Positions 1 to 7,013 of a stretch of DNA of 9,374 nt are shown here, in pieces. Every line of letters begins with the position of its first letter. Position 1 is the first letter of the stretch. Both the position numbers and the translations under genes were made by a program. Source of the stretch: an uncultured Panacagrimonas sp. GTDB lineage: Bacteria; Pseudomonadota; Gammaproteobacteria; Nevskiales; Nevskiaceae. The stretch is from NCBI GenBank assembly GCA_946481265.1, contig CAMLNE010000160.1:1-9374 (forward strand). Direction: 5' to 3'. The notes under the pieces are model-generated. The model was given only the letters and a program-made list of their open reading frames with translations, was not told the origin of the DNA and searched no databases.

Positions 1-935
1 GCTTCCGGCCCTTCCTGCTGTCCTGGGGCGGGACCGAGACCTACATCGGGGGCAGCAAGGTCAACCACCTGGGGTACGCGAAGTCGAAGTCGTACGGGAT
101 CTCGATCTCGCAGTACAGCCCCTCGCTGGTCAACCAGATGAAGCGGTCGCACCCGACCGGCTGGCTGATCGATTCCGAGTTCTACGACAACTGGTACGGC
201 TTCTACTGCTACGAGGCCGACGACGTGGTCATTGCACGCAACGTGTACCGCGGCAACATCGTCTACGGCATCGATCCGCACGACCGCTCGCGCCGCCTGA
301 TCATCGCGGAGACCGAGGCCTACGACACCAAGCAGAAGCACGGCATCATCGTCTCGCGCGAGGTCAACGACAGCTGGATCTTCCGCAACCGCGCGTACGA
401 CAACGGCCTGTCCGGCATCGTGCTCGACCGCTCGAGCATCCACAACATCGTGGCCGACAACACCACCTTCGGCAACGCCTCGGACGGCATCACCATCTAC
501 GAGAGCAGCGACAACCTGCTGTGGGCCAACCACGCGGTGGGCAACGGCCGCCACGGCATCCGCGTGCGCAACAGCATGCGCGTGCGGCTGTACAACAACC
601 GCTGCATCGGCAACGGCTCCAACGGCGTCTACGGCCACATCAAGAACCTGGCCGGCACCGACCGCGACCTGGTGCTGGATCCCTTCCAGCAGAGCGTCTC
701 GCTGGTGGTGGTCGGCGGCCAGCTCACCCACAACGACAGCGGGCCGGTGGCGATCGACAGTCCCCTGAGCGTGGAGCTGTACGACGTCGATCTGCTTGCA
801 CCGACCAAGGCGCAGGGCCTGCGCATGGCCGGCATCCTGGGCGAGCTGCAGGCCGAGGTGCTCGACCTGCTGGTGCGCAAGCGCGTGCCGGTGATCATCG
901 AACCTGCCAGCGGCGCCGGCCGCGACGGCGCCTGA
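1..935 (+). CDS. algG: Mannuronan C5-epimerase AlgG, 3' part (5' end outside window)
   Basis: Periplasmic enzyme that converts D-mannuronate to L-guluronate within the alginate polymer and is also part of the periplasmic export scaffold in Pseudomonas. The frame is open from base 3, giving 310 C-terminal residues of a family usually about 540 long, so roughly the last 57% is present. It carries the right-handed parallel beta-helix repeats (recurring N/D-G-I and L-x-N turns) and the signature DPHDR at bases 273-287. The His of that motif corresponds to the proposed catalytic base, and the Arg of VSRE, 26 residues later, matches the proposed charge-neutralising Arg of Pseudomonas AlgG. The end of the helix (DSPLSVELY, APTKAQG) is also AlgG-like. 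The ATG at 138 is internal, because homologous sequence such as GGTETYI and SISQYSP continues upstream of it. Stop at 933-935; algI starts 9 bases later. The first 57 or so codons use Gly and Ser codons unlike the remainder. Family assignment is very secure. Confidence 0.97.
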   Translation, partial: FRPFLLSWGGTETYIGGSKVNHLGYAKSKSYGISISQYSPSLVNQMKRSHPTGWLIDSEFYDNWYGFYCYEADDVVIARNVYRGNIVYGIDPHDRSRRLIIAETEAYDTKQKHGIIVSREVNDSWIFRNRAYDNGLSGIVLDRSSIHNIVADNTTFGNASDGITIYESSDNLLWANHAVGNGRHGIRVRNSMRVRLYNNRCIGNGSNGVYGHIKNLAGTDRDLVLDPFQQSVSLVVVGGQLTHNDSGPVAIDSPLSVELYDVDLLAPTKAQGLRMAGILGELQAEVLDLLVRKRVPVIIEPASGAGRDGA

Positions 936-937
936 GG
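934..937 (+). promoter_or_regulatory. Ribosome binding site of algI, inside the algG stop
   Basis: GAGG spans the algG stop TGA and lies 7 bases before the algI ATG. Overlap of stop codon and ribosome binding site suggests that algI translation is coupled to that of algG. Confidence 0.6.
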
Positions 938-944
938 CCGGCCC

Positions 945-2396
945 ATGGTCTTTTCCTCCAACATCTTCCTGTTTGCGTTCCTGCCGCTGTTCCTGGCGAT
1001 CTACTTCGCCTGCCCGAACCGGTATCGCAACGGGGTGGTGCTGATCGGCAGCTACGTGTTCTACGCGTGGTGGCGCGTGGATTTCCTGTTCCTGTTCGTC
1101 GCGATCACCGCGTGGAACTACTGGATCGGCCTGCGCATCGTGGGCTGCGGCATCCGCACGGCACCGGCGCGCCGATGGTTGACGCTCGGCGTGGCCGGCG
1201 ACCTGGCCGCGCTCGGCTATTTCAAGTACGCGAACTTCGGCGTCGCCACCTTCAACGAGATCTTCACGGCCGCCGGTATGGAGCCGTTCACGTGGACGAC
1301 CATCATCCTGCCCATCGGCATCTCCTTCTACGTGTTCCAGGCGATCAGCTACATCGTCGACCTGTACCGTGGTGACGCCGAGCCGACCCGCGACTTCGTC
1401 TCCTTCGCCGCATTCATCGCGTTGTTCCCCCAGCTGATCGCGGGCCCGGTGCTGCGCTACAAGGACCTCGCCGACCAGTTCGCGAGCCGCACGCACAGCG
1501 TCGACAAGTTCTCCGAAGGCGCGATGCGCTTCATGCAGGGCTTCATCAAGAAGGTCTTCATCGCCGACTCGATCGCGCCGATGGTGTCGGCGGGCTTCGC
1601 CCTGCAGGACCCGAGCACGGCCGACGCGTGGATCACCGCGCTGGCCTATACCGCGCAGCTCTACTTCGACTTCTCCGGCTACAGCGACATGGCCATCGGC
1701 CTGGGCCTGATGATGGGCTTCCGCTTCATGGAGAACTTCAACCAGCCCTACGTGAGCCAGAGCATCACCGAGTTCTGGCGGCGCTGGCACATCAGCCTGT
1801 CGAGCTGGCTGCGCGACTATCTCTACGTGCCGCTGGGCGGCAACCGCGGCGGCACGTTCAAGACCTATCGCAACCTGTGGCTGACCATGGTGCTCGGCGG
1901 TCTCTGGCATGGCGCCAACTGGACGTTCGTGCTGTGGGGTGTCTGGCACGGCACCATCCTGGCCATCGAGCGCGCCCTGGGCATCGGCACCGACCTGAAG
2001 ACGCCATGGCGCGTCTGGCGCTGGGCGCCGACCTTCCTGTTCGTGATCCTGGGCTGGGTGATGTTCCGCGCCGACAGCGTCGGCGAGGCCACGCGCTTCT
2101 ACCAGGCGATGTTCCGCTTCGACGGACGCGGCGTCAGCGACGTCTACGGCAGCGGCATCGACTCGCTGCAGCTGTACACCCTGCTGCTGGCCTATGTGGT
2201 GCTCGCGCTGGCCGGTGCGTACAGCCGCCGGCAGCCGAACGCGCCGCGTGGCCCGGTGCTGGCCGGCGGCCCCGGCCCGATCGCGCTCGGTTCGCGCGAG
2301 GTGCTCGCCGCCGCGCTGGTGCTGCCGGTCTTCGCGCTGGCCGTGCTCAAGCTCTCCGCGCAGAGCTATTCGCCCTTCCTCTACTTCCAGTTCTGA
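945..2396 (+). CDS. algI: Alginate O-acetyltransferase AlgI (MBOAT family)
   Basis: Polytopic inner-membrane protein of the MBOAT family, thought to take acetyl from a cytoplasmic donor and pass it across the membrane to the periplasmic AlgJ/AlgX/AlgF proteins. Length is 483 residues; Pseudomonas AlgI is about 520. Hydrophobic segments are spread along the whole protein, for example residues 4-22, 30-57 and 311-330. The MBOAT core is intact: YFDFSGYSDMA at 240-250, EFWRRWHISLS at 276-286 and LGGLWHGANW at 317-326. His322 in the last motif aligns, even in number, with the essential His322 of P. aeruginosa AlgI. The C-terminus LSAQSYSPFLYFQF is typical of the family. The ATG is supported by GAGG at 934-937, which overlaps the algG stop codon, and the N-terminus MVFSSNIFLF is that of AlgI. 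Assigned as AlgI and not a cellulose or peptidoglycan MBOAT because of the alg neighbours and close similarity throughout. Confidence 0.97.
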   Translation: MVFSSNIFLFAFLPLFLAIYFACPNRYRNGVVLIGSYVFYAWWRVDFLFLFVAITAWNYWIGLRIVGCGIRTAPARRWLTLGVAGDLAALGYFKYANFGVATFNEIFTAAGMEPFTWTTIILPIGISFYVFQAISYIVDLYRGDAEPTRDFVSFAAFIALFPQLIAGPVLRYKDLADQFASRTHSVDKFSEGAMRFMQGFIKKVFIADSIAPMVSAGFALQDPSTADAWITALAYTAQLYFDFSGYSDMAIGLGLMMGFRFMENFNQPYVSQSITEFWRRWHISLSSWLRDYLYVPLGGNRGGTFKTYRNLWLTMVLGGLWHGANWTFVLWGVWHGTILAIERALGIGTDLKTPWRVWRWAPTFLFVILGWVMFRADSVGEATRFYQAMFRFDGRGVSDVYGSGIDSLQLYTLLLAYVVLALAGAYSRRQPNAPRGPVLAGGPGPIALGSREVLAAALVLPVFALAVLKLSAQSYSPFLYFQF

Positions 2397-2397
2397 G

Positions 2398-3519
2398 ATG
2401 CGATCGCCCATGCGCACCTATCACTGGATTACCTCGATCCTGTTCGGCGCCATCATCGTCGTGACCGCCGCGGCCGCGGCGCTGCGCGCCGTTCCCTACG
2501 ACGCGCCCGAAAACGTCGATGTCGTCGGCGGAGGCCTGAGCCACGCCTTCGAGTCGCACTACGACAAGGTCTTCCCGGTGAAGACCTTCGGCACCAACCT
2601 GTGGGGCGCCATCCAGTACGCGCTGTTCCGTGAAGGCCGCGCCGGCGTGGTGGTCGGCCAGAACGGCTGGCTCTACACCAGCGAGGAATTCACCGACCAC
2701 GAGAATTCGCAGGCGCAGATCCGCGCCAACCTGGCGCTGATCGCCGATGTGCAGCAGCGCCTGCGCCAGCGCGGCACCGAGCTGACGGTGGCCCTGGTGC
2801 CGGCCAAGGTGCGCCTCTACCCGGAATACCTGGCCCACCAGCAGCCGGCGGCCCTGCACCGCGATCTCTACCAGCGCGTGCAGCAGGCGCTGCAGTCGCG
2901 CGGCGTGCAGGCGCCCGACCTGCTCGCCGCGCTCGAGCGGTGCAAGTCCGAGCAGCCGGTGTTTCTGCGCACCGACACGCACTGGACACCGGCCGGTGCA
3001 CGCTGCACCGCCCAGGCCCTGGCCGGCGAGCTGCACCGGGCACGGGATGACGGCACGCCGTCCTTCGTCACCGAGTTCGCGCAGGCACAGCCGCACCAGG
3101 GCGATCTCATGCAGTTCCTGCCGCTGGCGCCGTACTTCTCGCTGCTGATGCCGCAGCCCGACCTGCTGAGCGTGGCCACCACGCAGTCGCTTTCCGCGGA
3201 TCTGCTCGGCGACATGCCGGCCCCCGCGGTGGTGTTGGTGGGGACCAGCTACAGCGCCGACGAGCGCTGGAATTTCGACGGCGCGCTGCGCGAGGTGCTG
3301 GACGAGGACGTGCTGAACATGGCGAGCAAGGGCCGTGGCCCGTTCGAGCCGATGCTCGCCTACCTCGATCAGGCGCCGCAGGACGGCGAGGCGCCGCGGC
3401 GCCTGATCTGGGAGATCCCGGAGCGCTACATGCCGACCGGCCAGACCCTGGACAACGGCGAGCCGCCGGCGCAGATCGCGCTGGGCGCGGCGCCGCCGAT
3501 GCACGCCGCACAACCCTGA
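2398..3519 (+). CDS. algJ: Alginate O-acetylation protein AlgJ
   Basis: Periplasm-facing SGNH-like acetyltransferase/acetylesterase homologue, inner-membrane anchored, that works with AlgI, AlgF and AlgX in alginate O-acetylation. Length is 373 residues (Pseudomonas about 390). Residues 11-31 form one N-terminal hydrophobic segment, an uncleaved anchor or signal. The AlgJ/AlgX-type active site is present: TDTHWTP (Asp193, His195) and VGTSYS (Ser284), which match the Asp-x-His and Ser of the catalytic triad described for this family. Other family blocks are VVGQNGWLYTSEEF at 85-98, VPAKVRLYPEYL at 134-145 and LIWEIPERY at 336-344. Unlike AlgX there is no C-terminal carbohydrate-binding domain. 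The ATG at 2398 lies one base after the algI stop (TGAGATG), suggesting translational coupling. A second in-frame ATG at 2410, with GAGA 11 bases upstream, would remove only MRSP and is equally possible. A longer reading from 2194 would overlap algI and is not credible. Confidence 0.94.
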   Translation: MRSPMRTYHWITSILFGAIIVVTAAAAALRAVPYDAPENVDVVGGGLSHAFESHYDKVFPVKTFGTNLWGAIQYALFREGRAGVVVGQNGWLYTSEEFTDHENSQAQIRANLALIADVQQRLRQRGTELTVALVPAKVRLYPEYLAHQQPAALHRDLYQRVQQALQSRGVQAPDLLAALERCKSEQPVFLRTDTHWTPAGARCTAQALAGELHRARDDGTPSFVTEFAQAQPHQGDLMQFLPLAPYFSLLMPQPDLLSVATTQSLSADLLGDMPAPAVVLVGTSYSADERWNFDGALREVLDEDVLNMASKGRGPFEPMLAYLDQAPQDGEAPRRLIWEIPERYMPTGQTLDNGEPPAQIALGAAPPMHAAQP

Positions 3520-3524
3520 ACGAT

Positions 3525-3528
3525 GGAG
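3525..3528 (+). promoter_or_regulatory. Ribosome binding site deciding the algF start
   Basis: GGAG lies 6 bases before ATG 3535. It is inside the reading frame from ATG 3523, which makes the downstream ATG the better start for algF. Confidence 0.65.
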
Positions 3529-3534
3529 ACAAGC

Positions 3535-4239
3535 ATGGAACCCATGACCGATGAAAAGACCAGGCAGGGCCGGCCGCAACCCCCACCTGCTCGCGAGCCG
3601 CGCCACCGCCGCAACCTGCTGCTGATGATCCTTGCGCTGGCCGCGATGATCTTCGCCACCGGCGAGGTCGCCACTGCCGGTGACGGCGGCCTGTACGGCC
3701 CGGCCGCGCCGCCGGGATCGGCCTTCATCCGCATCTTCAATGCCAGCGACACCGACGACCTGACCGCCACCGTCGGCAACGAGACGGTGCCCGACATCCG
3801 TGCCTGGAATGCCAGCGAGTTCATCTTCCTGCCGGCCGGCACGCATGCGCTGGTCGCCGGTGACAACAAGGACTCGGTGACCCTGGCGCCGGACCGCTAC
3901 TACACGGCGGTGGCGGGCGCAGGAACGGTGCGCCTGATCGACGACGACAACACCGGCAACCGCCTCAAGGCCCTGCTCATCCTCTACAACCTCAGCGGCA
4001 GCAAGGCCCTGAGCCTGCGCACGCAGGACGGCGCCACCGTCGTCATCCCCGACGTGGCGGCAGATGCCTCGGGCAAGCGCGAGGTCAACCCGGCCAAGGT
4101 GAAGCTCGCGGTCTACGACGGCGACACCAAGATCGCGGATGCGCCGCCGGTCAGCCTGGCACGTGGCCAGGCCTTCAGCCTGTTCGTGGTCGGCGATGGC
4201 AGCGGCGCGGCGCCGCGCATGGCCTGGGCCATCAACTAG
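3535..4239 (+). CDS. algF: Alginate O-acetylation protein AlgF
   Basis: Small non-catalytic periplasmic protein required for alginate acetylation, thought to act as an adaptor between AlgJ and AlgX. The chosen start gives 234 residues (Pseudomonas AlgF is about 216). An unusually long hydrophilic, basic and proline-rich N-region (residues 1-26) precedes the hydrophobic core 27-42, with a probable signal peptidase site after ATA (residue 48). The mature part starts GDGGLYGP and continues with GSAFIRIFNAS, matching the N-terminal beta-domain of AlgF, followed by LKALLILYNLS and VNPAKVKLAVYDG in the second domain. ATG 3535 is preferred because GGAG at 3525-3528 sits 6 bases upstream; ATG 3523 would contain that site and has no ribosome binding site of its own. 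The gene lies between algJ (15-base gap) and algX. Identification rests on the mature domain pattern and position, since AlgF is the least conserved of the set. Confidence 0.92.
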   Translation: MEPMTDEKTRQGRPQPPPAREPRHRRNLLLMILALAAMIFATGEVATAGDGGLYGPAAPPGSAFIRIFNASDTDDLTATVGNETVPDIRAWNASEFIFLPAGTHALVAGDNKDSVTLAPDRYYTAVAGAGTVRLIDDDNTGNRLKALLILYNLSGSKALSLRTQDGATVVIPDVAADASGKREVNPAKVKLAVYDGDTKIADAPPVSLARGQAFSLFVVGDGSGAAPRMAWAIN

Positions 4240-4240
4240 C

Positions 4241-4246
4241 GGTGAG
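4241..4246 (+). promoter_or_regulatory. Possible ribosome binding site of algX
   Basis: GGTGAG ends 4 bases before ATG 4251, a little short but usable. It overlaps the alternative GTG start at 4242, which has no purine-rich element of its own upstream. Confidence 0.45.
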
Positions 4247-4250
4247 CCTC

Positions 4251-5771
4251 ATGCGAACGTCCACACGAACGTCCCCGCTGCTGCGCTGCGCCCTCTGGCT
4301 GTGCGGCGCCCTGTTGCCCGCGGCCGTCGCGCAGCCGGCCGGCGTCGTGCAGTTCCCGACGTTCGATGCCGAGCCCTGCTGCCAGCTGTGTCCGCAGGCG
4401 GCCGATCCGGCCAGCTACAACACCAAGTTCCTCGACAGTTTCCGCATGCTGGTGCAGGGCAGTGACGGCTGGCTGTTCCGGTCCCAGGCGGATCTGGTGA
4501 CCGATTTCGCGCCGGGGCCCGGCGATCTCGATCGGCTGGTGGAGTTCCAGCAGGCGCTGCGCGAGCGGGGTGTGGAACTGGTGATGATGGTCCAGCCGCC
4601 GCGCGGCCTGATGCATGCCGACAAGCTGCGCGAGGTCGGCTACCCCTACAACGCCGCCGCTGCGCGCGCCAGCTATGAGCGCACGCTGCACGCGCTGCGT
4701 GCCAACGGGATCCCGGTGCCGGACATGGAGCGCCTGCTCGACGAGCCGGGCAGCGCCGACTACTTCTGGCGCAGCGATCATCACTGGACGCCCGAGGGCA
4801 CGCGCCGCACCGCCCAGCTGGTGGCCGAGCGCGTGGTGCAGATGCCGCAGTACCAGCAGCTCCCGCGGCAGCAGTTCGTCACGCACCGCGAAGGCATCCT
4901 GGGTCGGCTGGGGACCCTGGACAACGCGGCCGGCCGCATCTGCGGCTACGGCGCACCGCGCCAGTATCTGCCGCGCTACGTCACCGAGCCGGTCGGAGGC
5001 GAGGGCGGCGCCGGACTGTTCGGCGACGAGTCGGTGCCGCAGGTCACGCTGATCGGCACCAGCAACAGCGGCGCGGCGTACAACTTCGCCGGCTTCCTGT
5101 CCGAGTACCTGCAGACCGACGTGCTCAATGCATCGGTGGTCGGCGGCGGCATGGACGGCGCGATGCTGGCCTACCTGCCGAGCGAGGAGTTCAAGGCGAA
5201 CCCGCCGAAGATCCTGATCTGGGAGCTGCAGCACTTCCACAAGCTCGGCGACGACATGTTCTACCGGCAGGCGATGCCGCTGATGGAGGGCGGCTGCAAC
5301 GGCATCGATCCGATCCTCGAACGCGAGGTCACGCTCAAGCAGGGCATGACCGAGGTCCTGTTCAACGGCGGTGGCGGCTCGGTGCTGCCGATCCGGGGAC
5401 GCGACTACATCCTCGACGTGCAGTACAGCGATCCGCGCGTGCGCGAGATGCGCGGCGTGGTCTGGTACACCACCGGCAACAAGGACAGCCTGCGCATCGA
5501 GCACGCGCAGCGCGGCGCCTCGCACGAGGGTCGCTTCGTCGTCGAACTGCGCAGCGACCTGAAGTGGACCGAACAGGTCTTCATGGGTCTGGATCTCGAG
5601 GTGGCGCCACCGGAGCCGCCCGAGCCGGGCGCGGTGGCGCCGCCGCCACCGCCGCCGAGCACGGGTCCGCTGCGCGTCCGCGCCCGCCTGTGCAGCCGCA
5701 ACGACGCCGGCAAGCGGGCGTCGACCCCCACATCGGCCCTCGCCGCTGCAGGCGTGCAGGCCGGTCATTGA
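4251..5771 (+). CDS. algX: Alginate O-acetyltransferase AlgX
   Basis: Periplasmic enzyme that binds mannuronan and transfers the acetyl group to it. Length is 506 residues (P. aeruginosa AlgX 474). Signal peptide at about 1-27, ending AVA before QPAG. The SGNH-like domain has SDHHWTPEG (Asp176, His178) and IGTSNSG (Ser271), each two residues beyond the Asp174, His176 and Ser269 triad of P. aeruginosa AlgX; NPPKILIWE follows at 317-325. The C-terminal carbohydrate-binding domain (about 350-485) holds FYRQAMPL, LPIRGRDY and YSDPRVRE. Cysteines 47, 231, 349 and 481 match those forming the two disulfides of AlgX; Cys43 and Cys44 are extra. A proline-rich stretch at 451-474 interrupts the binding domain before its last strand and largely explains the extra length. 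The start is ATG 4251 (GGTGAG at 4241-4246); GTG 4242 is an alternative adding three residues. It sits after algF here, not after algG as in Pseudomonas. The SDHHWT motif and binding domain separate it from AlgJ. Confidence 0.95.
   Translation: MRTSTRTSPLLRCALWLCGALLPAAVAQPAGVVQFPTFDAEPCCQLCPQAADPASYNTKFLDSFRMLVQGSDGWLFRSQADLVTDFAPGPGDLDRLVEFQQALRERGVELVMMVQPPRGLMHADKLREVGYPYNAAAARASYERTLHALRANGIPVPDMERLLDEPGSADYFWRSDHHWTPEGTRRTAQLVAERVVQMPQYQQLPRQQFVTHREGILGRLGTLDNAAGRICGYGAPRQYLPRYVTEPVGGEGGAGLFGDESVPQVTLIGTSNSGAAYNFAGFLSEYLQTDVLNASVVGGGMDGAMLAYLPSEEFKANPPKILIWELQHFHKLGDDMFYRQAMPLMEGGCNGIDPILEREVTLKQGMTEVLFNGGGGSVLPIRGRDYILDVQYSDPRVREMRGVVWYTTGNKDSLRIEHAQRGASHEGRFVVELRSDLKWTEQVFMGLDLEVAPPEPPEPGAVAPPPPPPSTGPLRVRARLCSRNDAGKRASTPTSALAAAGVQAGH
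5601..5672 (+). other. Proline-rich insert in the AlgX carbohydrate-binding domain
   Basis: Residues 451-474 of AlgX contain PPEPPEPG and a run of six prolines, between the strand GLDLEV and the last strand with Cys481. GTGGCGCC occurs at 5601-5608 and again at 5634-5641, each followed by CCG/CCA-rich sequence, so the insert may have grown by a short tandem duplication. Pseudomonas AlgX has only a short turn here. Confidence 0.7.
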
Positions 5772-5773
5772 CC

Positions 5774-5777
5774 AGGA
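5774..5777 (+). promoter_or_regulatory. Ribosome binding site supporting the TTG start of algL
   Basis: AGGA lies 7 bases before TTG 5785 and is repeated five bases later (AGGACAGGA). The spacing supports the rare TTG over the in-frame ATG at 5809. Confidence 0.6.
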
Positions 5778-5784
5778 CAGGACA

Positions 5785-5850
5785 TTGAACGTACCCGGAA
5801 CCCTACGCATGGCGGCCGCGCTGGCGCTGTTCTCGCTGGCAGCTGGCTGC
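5785..5850 (+). other. Probable lipoprotein signal peptide of AlgL
   Basis: Residues 1-22 of AlgL have a single Arg (R8), a hydrophobic core AAALALFSLAA and the end AAGC, with Cys22 encoded at 5848-5850. Ala at position -3 is less usual than Leu but permitted in lipoboxes. Asn follows the Cys, not the Asp that favours inner-membrane retention, so outer-membrane sorting would be expected if the Cys is lipidated. Confidence 0.6.
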
Positions 5851-6957
5851 AACGCGGCCGGCGATCCGACCGGCGCCGCCACACTGCCGGCTACCGCCGC
5901 GGTCGCCGCCACCCGCGCGCTGCCGCCCTCGACCCGGCTGGTGCCGCCGCCGGGATTCACCACGCCGGTGGTGCAGTCGGACAAGAAGACGCGCGACTGC
6001 CCGACCGATGCCCCGCCGTTCACTGGCCCGCTCGATTTTCCGAGCCGCTACGAGGGCTCCGACAAGGCGCGCGACGACGTCAACGAGAAGGCGGAGAAGC
6101 GGTACCGCAAGCTGATCGCCCCGATCCGGGCGATGGAGAAGGGCCTGAGCAACCAGGTCGACGACTACATGCGCAGCGGCCACGAGGAATCGCTGGCCTG
6201 CGCGCTGCGCCTGCTGCGCGACTGGGCGTCCGCGGACGGCCTGATGGGCGAGGCGATCACGCATACCGGCAAGTCCATGCGCAAGTGGGCGATGGGTAGC
6301 GTTGCGGCCGCCTACCTGCGCCTGAAGTTCTCCGCCTCGCGGCCGCTCGAGCGCGATCCGGAAACCATGCGCATGGTGGACGCCTGGCTGGATCGCATGG
6401 CCTCGCGCGTGGTGCTGGAGTGGCAGGACGCGCCCATGGAGAAGATGAACAACCACGAGTACTGGGCGGCCTGGGCGGTGATGGCCGCGGCGGTGGCGCT
6501 CGATCGCCGTGACCTGTTCGACTGGGCGATGAAGCAGTTCGGCATCGCCGCGACCCAGATCGATTCCCAGGGCTACCTGGCCAACGAACTGCGACGCGAT
6601 ACGCGCGCCCTGCAGTACCACAACTACGCGCTCACGCCGCTGGCGATGATCGCGGCCTTTGCCAAGGCCAACGGCGTGCCGCCCGACGCCGAGCAGACCG
6701 CCGCGATGGTGCGCCTGACCGGGCGCGTGCTCGATGGCGTCGAGGATCCGGAGGACTTCGAGGAGAAGACCGGAAAGAAGCAGATCGTGGCCGACATGTC
6801 GGAGCGATCCAAGTTCGCCTGGCTGGAGCCGTACTGCTGGACCTTCTCCTGCGACCAGGCGATGCAGCAACGGCGCGATGCCATGCGCCCGCTCAAGAGT
6901 TATCGCCTGGGCGGAAACCTCACCACGCTCTTCCATCCCGAGCCGAGCGCCTCGTGA
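5785..6957 (+). CDS. algL: Alginate lyase AlgL (PL5), probable lipoprotein
   Basis: Poly(beta-D-mannuronate) lyase of polysaccharide lyase family 5, an alpha-barrel enzyme that cleaves alginate by beta-elimination and in Pseudomonas clears polymer from the periplasm. Length is 390 residues (P. aeruginosa about 368). The mature domain starts near RLVPPPGF (51-58). Family blocks: RYEGSDKAR at 88-96, HTGKSMRKWA at 160-169, NNHEYWAAW at 222-230, LQYHNYALTPLAM at 276-288, EEKTG at 326-330 and WLEPYC at 346-351. Asn223, His224, Arg271 and Tyr278 match, with a constant offset of 22, the catalytic Asn201, His202, Arg249 and Tyr256 of P. aeruginosa AlgL, so the enzyme should be active. The N-terminus ends in LAAGC (Cys22), which looks like a lipobox, followed by an Ala/Thr/Pro-rich linker at 23-50; Pseudomonas AlgL has an ordinary cleaved signal. 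The start is a rare TTG, supported by AGGA at 5774-5777; ATG 5809 would lose the only positive charge before the hydrophobic core. Confidence 0.95.
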   Translation: MNVPGTLRMAAALALFSLAAGCNAAGDPTGAATLPATAAVAATRALPPSTRLVPPPGFTTPVVQSDKKTRDCPTDAPPFTGPLDFPSRYEGSDKARDDVNEKAEKRYRKLIAPIRAMEKGLSNQVDDYMRSGHEESLACALRLLRDWASADGLMGEAITHTGKSMRKWAMGSVAAAYLRLKFSASRPLERDPETMRMVDAWLDRMASRVVLEWQDAPMEKMNNHEYWAAWAVMAAAVALDRRDLFDWAMKQFGIAATQIDSQGYLANELRRDTRALQYHNYALTPLAMIAAFAKANGVPPDAEQTAAMVRLTGRVLDGVEDPEDFEEKTGKKQIVADMSERSKFAWLEPYCWTFSCDQAMQQRRDAMRPLKSYRLGGNLTTLFHPEPSAS

Positions 6958-7001
6958 CGCTGCCGCGGCGCCTGGCGACCCCCTGCAGGAAATCACCGAC
7001 C

Positions 7002-7007
7002 AAGGAA
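7002..7007 (+). promoter_or_regulatory. Ribosome binding site deciding the algA start
   Basis: AAGGAA lies 6 bases before ATG 7014, the strongest such site in the window. It outweighs GTG 6954, which overlaps the algL stop and would add 20 residues without family resemblance. Confidence 0.75.
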
Positions 7008-7013
7008 CCCCCC

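Noticed and set aside
2347..3846. A 499-residue open frame on the minus strand across algJ and part of algF
   Set aside because: Mirror image of conserved coding sequence; composition is Arg/His-rich without domain signatures.
4251..5771. Second copy of AlgJ
   Set aside because: The SDHHWT and GTSNSG motifs, the AlgX cysteine pattern and the C-terminal carbohydrate-binding domain identify AlgX.
4236..6023. A 595-residue open frame on the minus strand across algX and the start of algL
   Set aside because: It is antisense to well-recognised genes, rich in Arg, His and Ala with no family motif, and is the usual by-product of GC-rich third positions.
5803..6996. A 397-residue open frame on the minus strand across algL
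   Set aside because: Antisense to the complete PL5 lyase gene and without motifs of its own.
6954..7013. GTG start for algA overlapping the algL stop (GTGA)
   Set aside because: It would add 20 residues not seen in the family, while ATG 7014 has a near-ideal ribosome binding site.
6958..7013. Palindrome GCCGCGGC at 6962-6969 as a terminator or operator between algL and algA
   Set aside because: Only eight bases, no loop and no T-run; such palindromes are expected by chance at this GC content.
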